Shown: positions 32,021-38,498 of the stretch, piece by piece | How the letters are laid out: each line of letters begins with the position of its first letter | How positions within the stretch are numbered: the first letter of the stretch is position 1 | Source: an uncultured Neglectibacter sp. | GTDB taxonomy: Bacteria; Bacillota; Clostridia; Oscillospirales; Acutalibacteraceae | NCBI GenBank assembly: GCA_946554335.1 | Contig: CAMNSA010000018.1 | Location: 1-38,498, forward strand | Direction of reading: 5' to 3' | Length of the DNA stretch: 38,498 nucleotides | Program-made: the position numbers and the translations under genes | The notes under the pieces: model-generated | What the model saw: only the letters and a program-made list of their open reading frames with translations | Databases searched by the model: none | What the model was told of the DNA's origin: nothing

Positions 32021-32047
32021 AAATTCCCCGTCCGCAGACGTGGACGG

Positions 32048-32536
32048 TCAGTACATCAGGCGGGACGGCTCATAAGTGGTATCGTCAAACATCTCCATGC
32101 CGATGTCCTCCGCCACCTTCCGCGCCACCGCCGCGTACTCGTCCGGCGACACATTCCTGGACAGCGGGACCACCAGCCGAAACCTGGGACTCTCCGGCGT
32201 ATGCTTATGCGTGGAATAGATCAGGCACCGGAAGTCAAAGAACATCTCCATCCGCTCCGGGATATCCGCCTCGGCATGGTCCATGTCCAGCGTCAGGGCG
32301 GACCGGAACACCACGCAGTCCTTCTTCCGCCTGCCGCCCTTCAGCTTCCCCATCACAAAGCCGCCCACGTCCTTGATGGAATCCTGCCTCGCCTTGGACA
32401 GCTTCCGGTACTGCTCCACCGTCTCCGCCGTCCGTATCGTCCGGGAAATACGCCGGACAAAATCCTCCAGCTCCATCTCCCCGCCGTTCCACCGCTTCTC
32501 CATCCTCGAATTGCCCGTAGAAACATAAACCTTCAT
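32048..32536 (-). CDS. VapE-type primase/helicase, N-terminal (primase-like) part, ending at an in-frame TGA
   Basis: 162 aa from ATG 32536 (MKVYVSTGNSRMEKRWNGGE). The segment SIKDVGGFVMGKLKGGRRKK, then DCVVFRSALTLDMDHAEADI and STHKHTPESPRFRLVVPLSR, is the primase-like N terminus normally fused to VapE helicases. It ends YEPSRLMY-stop, and the same frame continues after the TGA with PSTSADGEFVF into the helicase part. Family members have Trp at this place, so TGA most simply replaces TGG. Joined, the frame would encode about 790 aa, the usual family length. Confidence 0.85.
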   Translation of the reverse strand: MKVYVSTGNSRMEKRWNGGEMELEDFVRRISRTIRTAETVEQYRKLSKARQDSIKDVGGFVMGKLKGGRRKKDCVVFRSALTLDMDHAEADIPERMEMFFDFRCLIYSTHKHTPESPRFRLVVPLSRNVSPDEYAAVARKVAEDIGMEMFDDTTYEPSRLMY

Positions 32537-32592
32537 ACACACATACCCCCTGTCCCTCTTCCTGCATCACTGTACCCCATGAAAACGTCCTC

Positions 32593-34533
32593 CTACTGTT
32601 TCTGATAAAACGGGCACTCATACCCGTCCGCCCGCAGCGGCAGCCCCTCCGCCCAGGAAGGCTGCACCGCCATCACCCCACACATCTCTTCCACGGAACC
32701 CATGCCCTCCGGCACCTCCGCAATGATCTCATCATGGCAGTGCATCACAATGGGATAGCCCTTCCTCTCCACCCGCAGCATGGCTTCCGCCAGCAGGTCC
32801 CTGGCCGTCCCCTGCACGATATTCTCCACCAGCTTCGGCCCGTAGGTCTCAATCCGGCCCCACTTCTTATTTTCCAGAATCCCCTCATAAGTCAGGCCCT
32901 CCCGCCCGAACTTATTCACCGCCATCCTGGGCTTCACATACGCCAGCTTCCTGCCGGATGGGAGCGTGACAAACAGAATCCCGCTCCGATACTCAAACCC
33001 GATCCTCCCTGCCCGTGTCCCCGCCCTCTTCGTCACGGCCTCCACAGCCGCCTTATCCACGTCCCACCAGAACTGCGTGATATGCGGGTTCGCCCTGCGC
33101 CATGCAGCCACCAGGGGCGGCAGATCATCCTCGGAAAGCCCCATATCCAAAGCCCCCATGGAGACCAGCGCCCCCGCCGCCCCGCCATACCCCAGGCCAA
33201 GCTCCGCGATCTTCCCCTTCTGCCGCAGAGGGGAGCCCTTCGTCACTTCCTCAATCGGAACATGGAACATAGCAGACGCAGAAGCCTCATAAATCTTCCC
33301 ATGGGAAGAAAACACCTCCAGCCTCCACCGCTCCCCGGCAAGCCACGCCAGCACCCTTGCCTCAATGGCAGAAAAATCCGCTACCACAAACCTGCACCCC
33401 GGCTCCGGCACAAACGCCGTCCGTATCAGCTCCGAAAGCACCCCCGGCGTGGAATCATAAAGCATCTCCACATCCTCAAACCTGCCCTCTTTCACCAAGC
33501 CTCTTGCCAGTCCCAAGTCCTGCAGATGGTTCTGGGGCAGGTTCTGGACCTGCACCAGCCTCCCCGCCCATCTCCCGGTCCGGTTCGCCCCGTAAAACTG
33601 CAATAAACCATGTACCCGCCCGTCCGAACAGACAGACCGCTCCATGGCCTCATATTTCTTCACGGAAGTCTTCGCCATCAAAAGCCGGAGCCGCAGAAGC
33701 TCTTCCACCTCCCCGTCCGATTCCCCGATCATCTCCGCCACCGCTTTCTTGGACAGGCTCTCCGCCTCCACCCCGTTCTCCCCCAGCCAGTCCTTCAACT
33801 GCGCCACGGAATTGGGATTCTCCAAGCCGGTAAGCTCATATGCCCGCCTCGTCACAACCTCCTTATGCAGCCGCTCACAGACAACCGCCTGCCGCACCAG
33901 CCCCATATCCACCAGCACGCCCCGGTCATTGATCCTCTGGTCCAGCCGGTACAGCTCCATCTCGCCCTCCGGTATCGGGAACTTACACAGCTTCCTCCGT
34001 ATGGCTTTCTCCACATCCACGTCCCTCATGCAGTAAGCCTTGAACAGCTCCCACTTCTCCGGCGCATGGCAGGGCAGGTTCCGCCTCCTGCCGCCGTTGG
34101 CCTTCGTCGGCTTACACGGCACACAGAAATACCGGATCAGCTCCTTCCCCTCCTTCATCTTCTGCTCGTCCAGCCCCAGCACCGCGCCCACGTCCTCCAG
34201 GGACCGGGGCAGCGCCAGCACCGCCGCCTGGACCGCGCTGCAGTGCCAGGAATCCGGCGGAAGATACCTCCCGAAATGCTTAGAAAGACACGTCCGCTCA
34301 AAATTCGCATTGAACGCCGTCTTCACCACAGAACCGTCAAAAACCGCCTCCGCAACTTCCCCCGGCAGTTCCTCCCCCTGCGCCAGATCTATCACCCTGG
34401 TCTCCCCACCGTCAAAGGAATAGGCAAACAGCAGGACTTCAAAAGCAGGGCTGTCCGCATAAGCGTAGACCCCGCACTTAATCAAATCCACATCCGAAAA
34501 CGTCTCAATATCCATCTCTAAAATCCGTCCCAT
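32593..34533 (-). CDS. Family A (Pol I-type) DNA polymerase
   Basis: 646 aa from ATG 34533 (MGRILEMDIETFSDVDLIKC), after GGAAGGGAG; the frame before it is the end of the DUF2815 region. The 3'-5' exonuclease begins with D8xE10, and DAHDE-like residues follow. Polymerase motif A is VVADFSAIEARVLAWLAGE, motif B SPLRQKGKIAELGLGYGGAA, motif C IVMHCHDEIIAEV. It replicates phage DNA. It lies between the ssDNA-binding protein and primase/helicase genes. Confidence 0.96.
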   Translation of the reverse strand: MGRILEMDIETFSDVDLIKCGVYAYADSPAFEVLLFAYSFDGGETRVIDLAQGEELPGEVAEAVFDGSVVKTAFNANFERTCLSKHFGRYLPPDSWHCSAVQAAVLALPRSLEDVGAVLGLDEQKMKEGKELIRYFCVPCKPTKANGGRRRNLPCHAPEKWELFKAYCMRDVDVEKAIRRKLCKFPIPEGEMELYRLDQRINDRGVLVDMGLVRQAVVCERLHKEVVTRRAYELTGLENPNSVAQLKDWLGENGVEAESLSKKAVAEMIGESDGEVEELLRLRLLMAKTSVKKYEAMERSVCSDGRVHGLLQFYGANRTGRWAGRLVQVQNLPQNHLQDLGLARGLVKEGRFEDVEMLYDSTPGVLSELIRTAFVPEPGCRFVVADFSAIEARVLAWLAGERWRLEVFSSHGKIYEASASAMFHVPIEEVTKGSPLRQKGKIAELGLGYGGAAGALVSMGALDMGLSEDDLPPLVAAWRRANPHITQFWWDVDKAAVEAVTKRAGTRAGRIGFEYRSGILFVTLPSGRKLAYVKPRMAVNKFGREGLTYEGILENKKWGRIETYGPKLVENIVQGTARDLLAEAMLRVERKGYPIVMHCHDEIIAEVPEGMGSVEEMCGVMAVQPSWAEGLPLRADGYECPFYQKQ

Positions 34534-34608
34534 AACGCCACGGCTCCCTTCCTCCTGCATTTCTCCCCGCCGGGAAACGGGCGGCAGTCCCCCGCCGCCC
34601 TGATACAT

Positions 34609-35163
34609 CTACCCAAGGAAATCTTCCTCTTCGTCCACTTCCACCGCGTCAAAATCATCCTCTGCGCTCGTCCTCCCGCCCAGGAATTCCCCGTCACGCA
34701 GCTTCTGGATATTTCCCAGGCCGGCCGCAATCCCGCGGTTCCCATTGCTGTTGAACCCGTAAAAATTCACGCTGATCCGCCCATAGCACCCGGAATACAC
34801 CTCCGACTGGTCCAGGATCGGCTGCACGTTCTTATCCACCACCTGGGGCGCCTGCCTGCTGTTGGCATTAAAGAAATAGCTGTCCGCATAAGCCTCATCC
34901 TCCGGGCGGTCAATATCCCCGTCCCGGAGCGGCAGCTTCAAATTCGCCGGGACCTTCCCGCCCCATTTGGAAACCGAATCCTTCTTCGCCTGCTCAATGG
35001 CCCTTTTGATCTTCCCAATGGTCTCCGTGTCCGACTTCGGGATAATTGCCGACACCGAATACTTCGGGTCCCCGTCGTTCACCGCATTGGGCTCCCAGCA
35101 GTGCAGATAGGAAAATCTGCACGGTACGATCACTTTCGTCAGGTTCACATTCTCATTGCTCAT
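34609..35163 (-). CDS. DUF2815 family ssDNA-binding protein
   Basis: 184 aa: LTKVIVPCRFSYLHCWEPNA, DGDPKYSVSAIIPKSDTETI and GCYGRISVNFYGFNSNGNRG are characteristic of DUF2815, a phage single-stranded-DNA-binding OB-fold family. The acidic C-terminal tail (DDFDAVEVDEEEDFLG) is typical of SSBs and probably recruits replication partners. AAGGAGG precedes the ATG. Confidence 0.92.
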   Translation of the reverse strand: MSNENVNLTKVIVPCRFSYLHCWEPNAVNDGDPKYSVSAIIPKSDTETIGKIKRAIEQAKKDSVSKWGGKVPANLKLPLRDGDIDRPEDEAYADSYFFNANSRQAPQVVDKNVQPILDQSEVYSGCYGRISVNFYGFNSNGNRGIAAGLGNIQKLRDGEFLGGRTSAEDDFDAVEVDEEEDFLG

Positions 35164-35164
35164 T

Positions 35165-36301
35165 TTATTCTTCCTCCTTAAAATCCGCCTCTGCGGTTGC
35201 TGCCATTACTTCCTGCCTCTTGTCCGATTCCGGCACCAGCGTGATCTTGCCCTGCGGCTTATACACCAGCTTCCCAAGAACCTCCGCAAACCTCTTCCTG
35301 CCCATCAGCTTCTCCATCTCCGTAATCCCGATCAGCGACTTCTTATAGATATCCGTGTACCCGGCAGCCACAGCCGCCTCCGCCGCCTCTTCCTCGTCCG
35401 TATACTTCCGGCAGGTTCTGCCCTCCACCAGCTTGAAGCCGTCCCACTTCTTCCCTCTGGTCACGGCCTCGTCCTGGGCATAGGCATACACGTCCGCAGA
35501 CCACCTGGCAAGCTCGTCCGCCACTTTCAGCACCTCCGCGATCTCATCATCCGTCAGAAGCGCCGGAGCCTTAAACTCCATCTGCGCCAGCCTCAAATAT
35601 TCCTCCGCCCTGGCCCTGCAGGTATCCTTCGCCTTGCAGAACCGGCACCAGGAACCGCTCCGGAACTCGCCCTCACCATTGATGGCAAGCGCCGCCTTCG
35701 GCTTCAATTCCTTCTCCACCCACTCCATCAATTCCGGTACGGAAATCTCCCAGGTGCTCACCGATTCCAGCCTTGGCTGATAAATCGTCATACGCACCGT
35801 ATCAATATCATAGATAGCCCCGAACAGCTCCAGCGCCCCAAGGCCATACAGCATCATCTGCGGGTTCCGCTCCGCATCCACGGCAACGCCCTTCCCGTAC
35901 TTCAAGTCCACCACCGTCAGCATCCGGTCCGCCACGATCAGCAGGTCCCCCGTGCCGAACCCCTCCGGCACATAGGCCGAATAATCCAGCCGCTGCTCGA
36001 TCAGCACCACCGGGTCCTTACACTCCTGCCTGGCAAGCTCCACCTGCTCCATGGCATAGGACACATACCCGTCCGTGCATTCCTCCATCTCGTCACACTG
36101 GTAATCCGACACCGGACGCTTGGAACGCCGTTTCAGGCACCGTTTCAGCTTATGCTCCGCAAGGGCATGGGCGGCAGTCCCTTCCTCCGCATACACGCTG
36201 TTCCCCGCTTCCTCCGCAAACCGCTCTTCCAGCCGTGCGGACGGCGTACAGTTCAGCCACCTCCTGGAAGAAGACGCCGACAATAACGCATGTCTCCCCA
36301 T
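35165..36301 (-). CDS. DUF2800 family protein (PD-(D/E)XK / Cas4-like nuclease)
   Basis: 378 aa. GRHALLSASSSRRWLNCTPS then EERFAEEAGNSVYAEEGTAA is the DUF2800 opening. Nuclease core residues lie in GTGDLLIVADRMLTVVDLKY (D and DLK). GEFRSGSWCRFCKAKDTCRA supplies the Cys ligands typical of Cas4-like Fe-S nucleases. It is likely a 5'-3' exonuclease for recombination or replication. One base separates it from the DUF2815 gene. Confidence 0.92.
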   Translation of the reverse strand: MGRHALLSASSSRRWLNCTPSARLEERFAEEAGNSVYAEEGTAAHALAEHKLKRCLKRRSKRPVSDYQCDEMEECTDGYVSYAMEQVELARQECKDPVVLIEQRLDYSAYVPEGFGTGDLLIVADRMLTVVDLKYGKGVAVDAERNPQMMLYGLGALELFGAIYDIDTVRMTIYQPRLESVSTWEISVPELMEWVEKELKPKAALAINGEGEFRSGSWCRFCKAKDTCRARAEEYLRLAQMEFKAPALLTDDEIAEVLKVADELARWSADVYAYAQDEAVTRGKKWDGFKLVEGRTCRKYTDEEEAAEAAVAAGYTDIYKKSLIGITEMEKLMGRKRFAEVLGKLVYKPQGKITLVPESDKRQEVMAATAEADFKEEE

Positions 36302-36302
36302 A

Positions 36303-36722
36303 TCAAAGCACCCTCGCTTCCTTCAAAAGCGCCGGGTAATGCTCCGGGCTCACCGCGGACAGCTTCACCGCACCGTACCTCTGCAGCAGGTCCTTGATCT
36401 CCTGTGATTTCCCCTCCTGGGTCTTCTGCGCCATCACCGCCCGCACGTCCTCAATGGCGACAGCCTTCTCCTTCCCGGAACCAGCAGCCTTCTTATCCTC
36501 TTTCCCGGCCTTCTGCCCCTTCCCGGCATCCGAAGCGCCGGCCGCCCCGGAATCCGCTTCCGCATTCCCGTCCGTATCCACGGCTCCTGCGCTCCCCGGC
36601 ACGCCCGCATCCTTCTCCGCCATATCGACAGCACCGTTCCGCTCCATACCGGCAAGCCCTCTAATCCCGTCCGCCACCATGGAAAACCCGTCCGCGATCC
36701 TCAACAATTCATTTCCCATCAT
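36303..36722 (-). CDS. Small low-complexity replication-module protein of unknown function
   Basis: 139 aa from ATG 36722, coupled to the upstream stop by TGATG. N terminus MMGNELLRIADGFSMVADGI, then a Gly/Ala/Asp/Lys-rich linker (~35-85), and a C-terminal domain AIEDVRAVMAQKTQEGKSQE, IKDLLQRYGAVKLSAVSPEH. The C-terminal domain resembles those often mislabelled rRNA biogenesis protein in phage genomes. A DNA-binding or adaptor role beside DUF2800/DUF2815 is plausible, not shown. Confidence 0.7.
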   Translation of the reverse strand: MMGNELLRIADGFSMVADGIRGLAGMERNGAVDMAEKDAGVPGSAGAVDTDGNAEADSGAAGASDAGKGQKAGKEDKKAAGSGKEKAVAIEDVRAVMAQKTQEGKSQEIKDLLQRYGAVKLSAVSPEHYPALLKEARVL

Positions 36723-37105
36723 CACAATCCCTCCATATCTTCCAAACGCTCTATCAGTTCCTCGGAATACATCGCGCACACCAGCAGCTCCTTCCCGATC
36801 TCCGGATGGCTGAAATACTGCGCCTTCTCCCCGTACATCTTCCGTACCTCTGCCTCCATCAGCCTGCGCCGCTCGCCCCTCTCAAAGCCGAACACCCAGA
36901 TCCCGTCCGCCTTCTCCATCAGCCGGGAGACCAGGATGCCCTCCACCGCGCTCCCAAGCTCATCCTTGAAAATGCCATGGAAACACAAAAACGGGCTCAC
37001 CGGTATCTTCCCCTTATGGGCCGCATACCGGCAGTATTCCTCCGCCCTCTGCCGGTCCAGTTCCTCACTCCCCGTCAGATGCGTCAGCACCAGCACCATC
37101 TCCAT
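36722..37105 (-). CDS. Nucleoside 2-deoxyribosyltransferase-like protein, diverged copy
   Basis: 127 aa from ATG 37105 (MEMVLVLTHLTGSEELDRQR). It shares the layout of the next gene upstream: AEEYCRYAAHKGKIPVSPFL, then the ADGIWVFGFERGERRRLMEA strand-loop. The Ser/Glu residues expected after WVFG in active deoxyribosyltransferases are less clear here. It overlaps the upstream paralogue by 41 bases and the next gene by one. It may be a catalytically degenerate partner. Confidence 0.7.
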   Translation of the reverse strand: MEMVLVLTHLTGSEELDRQRAEEYCRYAAHKGKIPVSPFLCFHGIFKDELGSAVEGILVSRLMEKADGIWVFGFERGERRRLMEAEVRKMYGEKAQYFSHPEIGKELLVCAMYSEELIERLEDMEGL

Positions 37106-37433
37106 ACGCGCCGCCCCCTTCCAGTTCTTCCGGCTCCATGAACCGCACCTCAATCCCCTGCTCCGCGGCAAAGGCAATCTCCGAAGCCATCCCTTCCGTG
37201 GCCTCCCCAAACACCCACACCTCGTCACAGCAAAGGAGCAGTTCCAGCCCCATGGCAAGCCCCGCCTGCCGCTCCGCCTCGATCCCCTCATTCAGAAACT
37301 GCGGGAACAGCAGATGCGGCGCAATCGGCAGAACCCCTTTTTCCCAGGCCGTCCGGCAGTACCCGGCCGCCTTCCTCGCATTCCCCTCCATGTCCCCACG
37401 GAAAGGGCTGCAGATAAACACCTTCTTACACAT
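37065..37433 (-). CDS. Nucleoside 2-deoxyribosyltransferase-like protein (DUF4406/DUF7768-like)
   Basis: 122 aa from ATG 37433 (MCKKVFICSPFRGDMEGNAR), coupled to the preceding stop by TGATG. CSPFRGD, PIAPHLLFPQFLNEGIEAER, CDEVWVFGEATEGMASEIAF and AAEQGIEVRF are the family signature, with the Gly-Met-x-x-Glu active-site segment. Such proteins act on deoxynucleosides or nucleotide sugars; here they may prepare or salvage nucleotides for phage DNA. Confidence 0.82.
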   Translation of the reverse strand: MCKKVFICSPFRGDMEGNARKAAGYCRTAWEKGVLPIAPHLLFPQFLNEGIEAERQAGLAMGLELLLCCDEVWVFGEATEGMASEIAFAAEQGIEVRFMEPEELEGGGAYGDGAGADASDGE

Positions 37434-37603
37434 CACCGCTTCCATCCTTTCTTTGCTTTCCGCCTTCCGGCCACTGCTGCCGTACCGGCTTCATACGCCT
37501 GGACACTCTTCTCAATCTGCATCAACTTCACCGCCAGACTCTTTGCGACAATGCTGATCGCCTGCAGGATACCAATAAGCTCCTGCGTATTCTCTCTTTC
37601 CAT
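37433..37603 (-). CDS. Small hypothetical protein (56 aa)
   Basis: MERENTQELIGILQAISIVA then KSLAVKLMQIEKSVQAYEAG: a single amphipathic helical region with a basic C terminus (GRRKAKKGWKR). The ATG at 37603 is ten bases from AGGAGG; ATG 37612 is closer to it and less likely. No family recognised. Its stop overlaps the start of the deoxyribosyltransferase-like gene. Confidence 0.65.
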   Translation of the reverse strand: MERENTQELIGILQAISIVAKSLAVKLMQIEKSVQAYEAGTAAVAGRRKAKKGWKR

Positions 37604-37701
37604 AGGCTCCATTCCTCCTTTCCGGGGCTGTCGCATCTATCCCCTTCACTGCCGTAATGACACTTTTTTAAAAATAGGCAACGAAATCCCAAAACTTTTT
37701 C

Positions 37702-37739
37702 AAAAACCATTCGACATAAACAAAAAATATTGTCGAATG
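37702..37739 (-). terminator. Hairpin after the sigma-like gene
   Basis: Minus-strand CATTCGACA (37739-37731) pairs perfectly with TGTCGAATG (37716-37708), followed by G then five U. It is either a weak terminator or, given the symmetric TTCGACA half-sites, an operator. Confidence 0.55.
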
Positions 37740-37747
37740 CCCGGATA

Positions 37748-38191
37748 TCACACGTCTATCCCCCGCTCCCGGAAGAAGCGGCGCAGTTTCTCCAGCACCT
37801 TATTCTTACGGAAATCCAGCGTCCGCCGGTTCTTCCCGCTGACCCTTGCATACTCATAAACACTCATTTCTTCCCCAAATACCTTCTCCGCTATCTCCCT
37901 TTCTTCCGGCAGCAAATCATCCAGTGCGTCTTTCAATACACCCAGCAGCATCCTCTTCTCCGCCAGTTCCTCCGTATCCTCCGCAAACAGCTCATCCCTC
38001 ATATCGTTCTCCTTCCATTCCTCATAAGACTCTTCCGTATACCCCTTTTCCTCCATCGCCTCCCGGTTCCTCTGCTCCCTCTTCTTCTGCCGCCACCACG
38101 GGCGGAAATACCTCTGGTACTCTTCCTCCGTAACCTCCATCCTGACTTCCTCGTTCCCTGACCTGATGGTAATGATCCTCTTTTCAGACAT
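37748..38191 (-). CDS. Sigma-70-like phage regulator
   Basis: 147 aa. A charged N-terminal region (FRPWWRQKKREQRNREAMEE), then LPEEREIAEKVFGEEMSVYE and a C-terminal sigma region 4-like HTH: EYARVSGKNRRTLDFRKNKV, LEKLRRFFRERG. Proteins of this type in Clostridia phages act as early regulators. AAGGAA precedes the ATG. It is followed by the replication genes, so it may control them. Confidence 0.75.
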   Translation of the reverse strand: MSEKRIITIRSGNEEVRMEVTEEEYQRYFRPWWRQKKREQRNREAMEEKGYTEESYEEWKENDMRDELFAEDTEELAEKRMLLGVLKDALDDLLPEEREIAEKVFGEEMSVYEYARVSGKNRRTLDFRKNKVLEKLRRFFRERGIDV

Positions 38192-38265
38192 AAAGCGTTC
38201 CTTTCTTTACGCCTTCGTAAAGCCAGAAACGCCGGAAGCTCTATATGGGACATTACCGTAAAACC

Positions 38266-38312
38266 AAAAAAAGGCCGGAGTAAGCTACTTGATCCCTAGC
38301 TTTACTCCGGCC
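38266..38312 (-). terminator. Strong Rho-independent terminator
   Basis: Minus-strand GGCCGGAGTAAAGCTA (38312-38297) pairs with TAGCTTACTCCGGCC (38287-38273) with a single bulge, followed by seven U. It separates the right-edge gene from the sigma-like gene. Confidence 0.9.
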
Positions 38313-38364
38313 ATTCGGTGACTCGACACTATGCGGTCCCACTCGCTCGGTCGTAAAAATATAT

Positions 38365-38498
38365 TCAGTTCTTCAACCCTGCACGGGCTGGCAGCACAAT
38401 CCTCACAATCTTCCCGCAGTGCGGACACCGCAGTTCAAAAATGACCTCATATGCCCGGTCCCGCTTCACGTCCAGGAGCCTCCTGTCACAAAGCGGAC
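38365..38498 (-). CDS. Com-like zinc-ribbon protein (5' end beyond the window)
   Basis: The last 43 codons are visible: PLCDRRLLDVKRDRAYEVIF then ELRCPHCGKIVRIVLPARAG. CDRRL and CPHCGKIVRI form a two-Cys-pair zinc ribbon like the small Com family proteins of phages (Mu Com is a translational activator of the DNA-modification gene mom). The coding frame runs off the right edge, so the start is not visible. Confidence 0.75.
   Translation of the reverse strand, partial: PLCDRRLLDVKRDRAYEVIFELRCPHCGKIVRIVLPARAGLKN

Noticed and set aside
30161-32536. Genetic code with TGA read as Trp throughout
   Set aside because: Several intact genes of the window end in TGA at the expected length, so TGA is a normal stop here.

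Overview
The window is the late and replication half of a tailed, HK97-type siphovirus or prophage of a low-GC Gram-positive host (Bacillota, most likely class Clostridia). Evidence: strong AGGAGG-type ribosome binding sites before nearly every gene, an ArpU/DUF1492-type late regulator, P27-type small terminase, phi13-type major tail protein, TcdE-like holin, DUF2800/DUF2815 replication genes, and Clostridia-type cargo (YjdF with its riboswitch). Both ends are open: a lysin runs off the left edge and a Com-like zinc-ribbon gene runs off the right edge. No integrase, repressor, attachment site or tRNA is visible.

Almost everything is on the minus strand, so transcription runs right to left. 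Right to left: sigma-like regulator (38191-37748); small proteins with two tandem nucleoside-deoxyribosyltransferase-like genes (37.4-36.7 kb); replication module (DUF2800 nuclease-like, DUF2815 ssDNA-binding protein, family A DNA polymerase, VapE-type primase/helicase interrupted by an in-frame TGA, a candidate origin at about 29.94-30.18 kb, VRR-NUC nuclease, SNF2-type helicase); ArpU-type late regulator followed by six helically phased 11-bp repeats and a candidate late promoter (27.7 kb); HNH nuclease. Then comes a DNA-modification cassette (HTH protein, PAPS-reductase-like PP-loop protein, MT-A70 adenine methyltransferase, C5-cytosine methyltransferase carrying an intein) with a SymE-like toxin on the opposite strand. 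Packaging and head genes follow (TerS, TerL, portal, ClpP-type protease, capsid, connector, head closure, gp10-like, tail terminator), then tail genes (major tail protein, G/GT chaperone with a -1 frameshift site, tape measure, DUF6711-like, tail hub, tip/fibre), holin and lysin.

Three accessory insertions interrupt the late operon. All are poorer in GC than the phage backbone and appear to carry their own promoters: (1) a four-TM membrane protein between TerL and portal; (2) a three-gene AT-rich island of unknown function between the tail chaperone and the tape measure, with a textbook promoter and terminator; (3) a small-molecule/stress cargo set (DJ-1/PfpI protein, YjdF with an azaaromatic-type riboswitch, a 65-aa protein, YdeI/OmpD-like protein) between the tape-measure region and the tail hub. 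Two of these cargo genes share a 27-bp promoter-like repeat.

The most striking single object is the 345-residue intein with a LAGLIDADG endonuclease. It is inserted in the Pro-Cys catalytic motif of the C5 methyltransferase, so the residue that completes splicing is also the catalytic cysteine of the enzyme.
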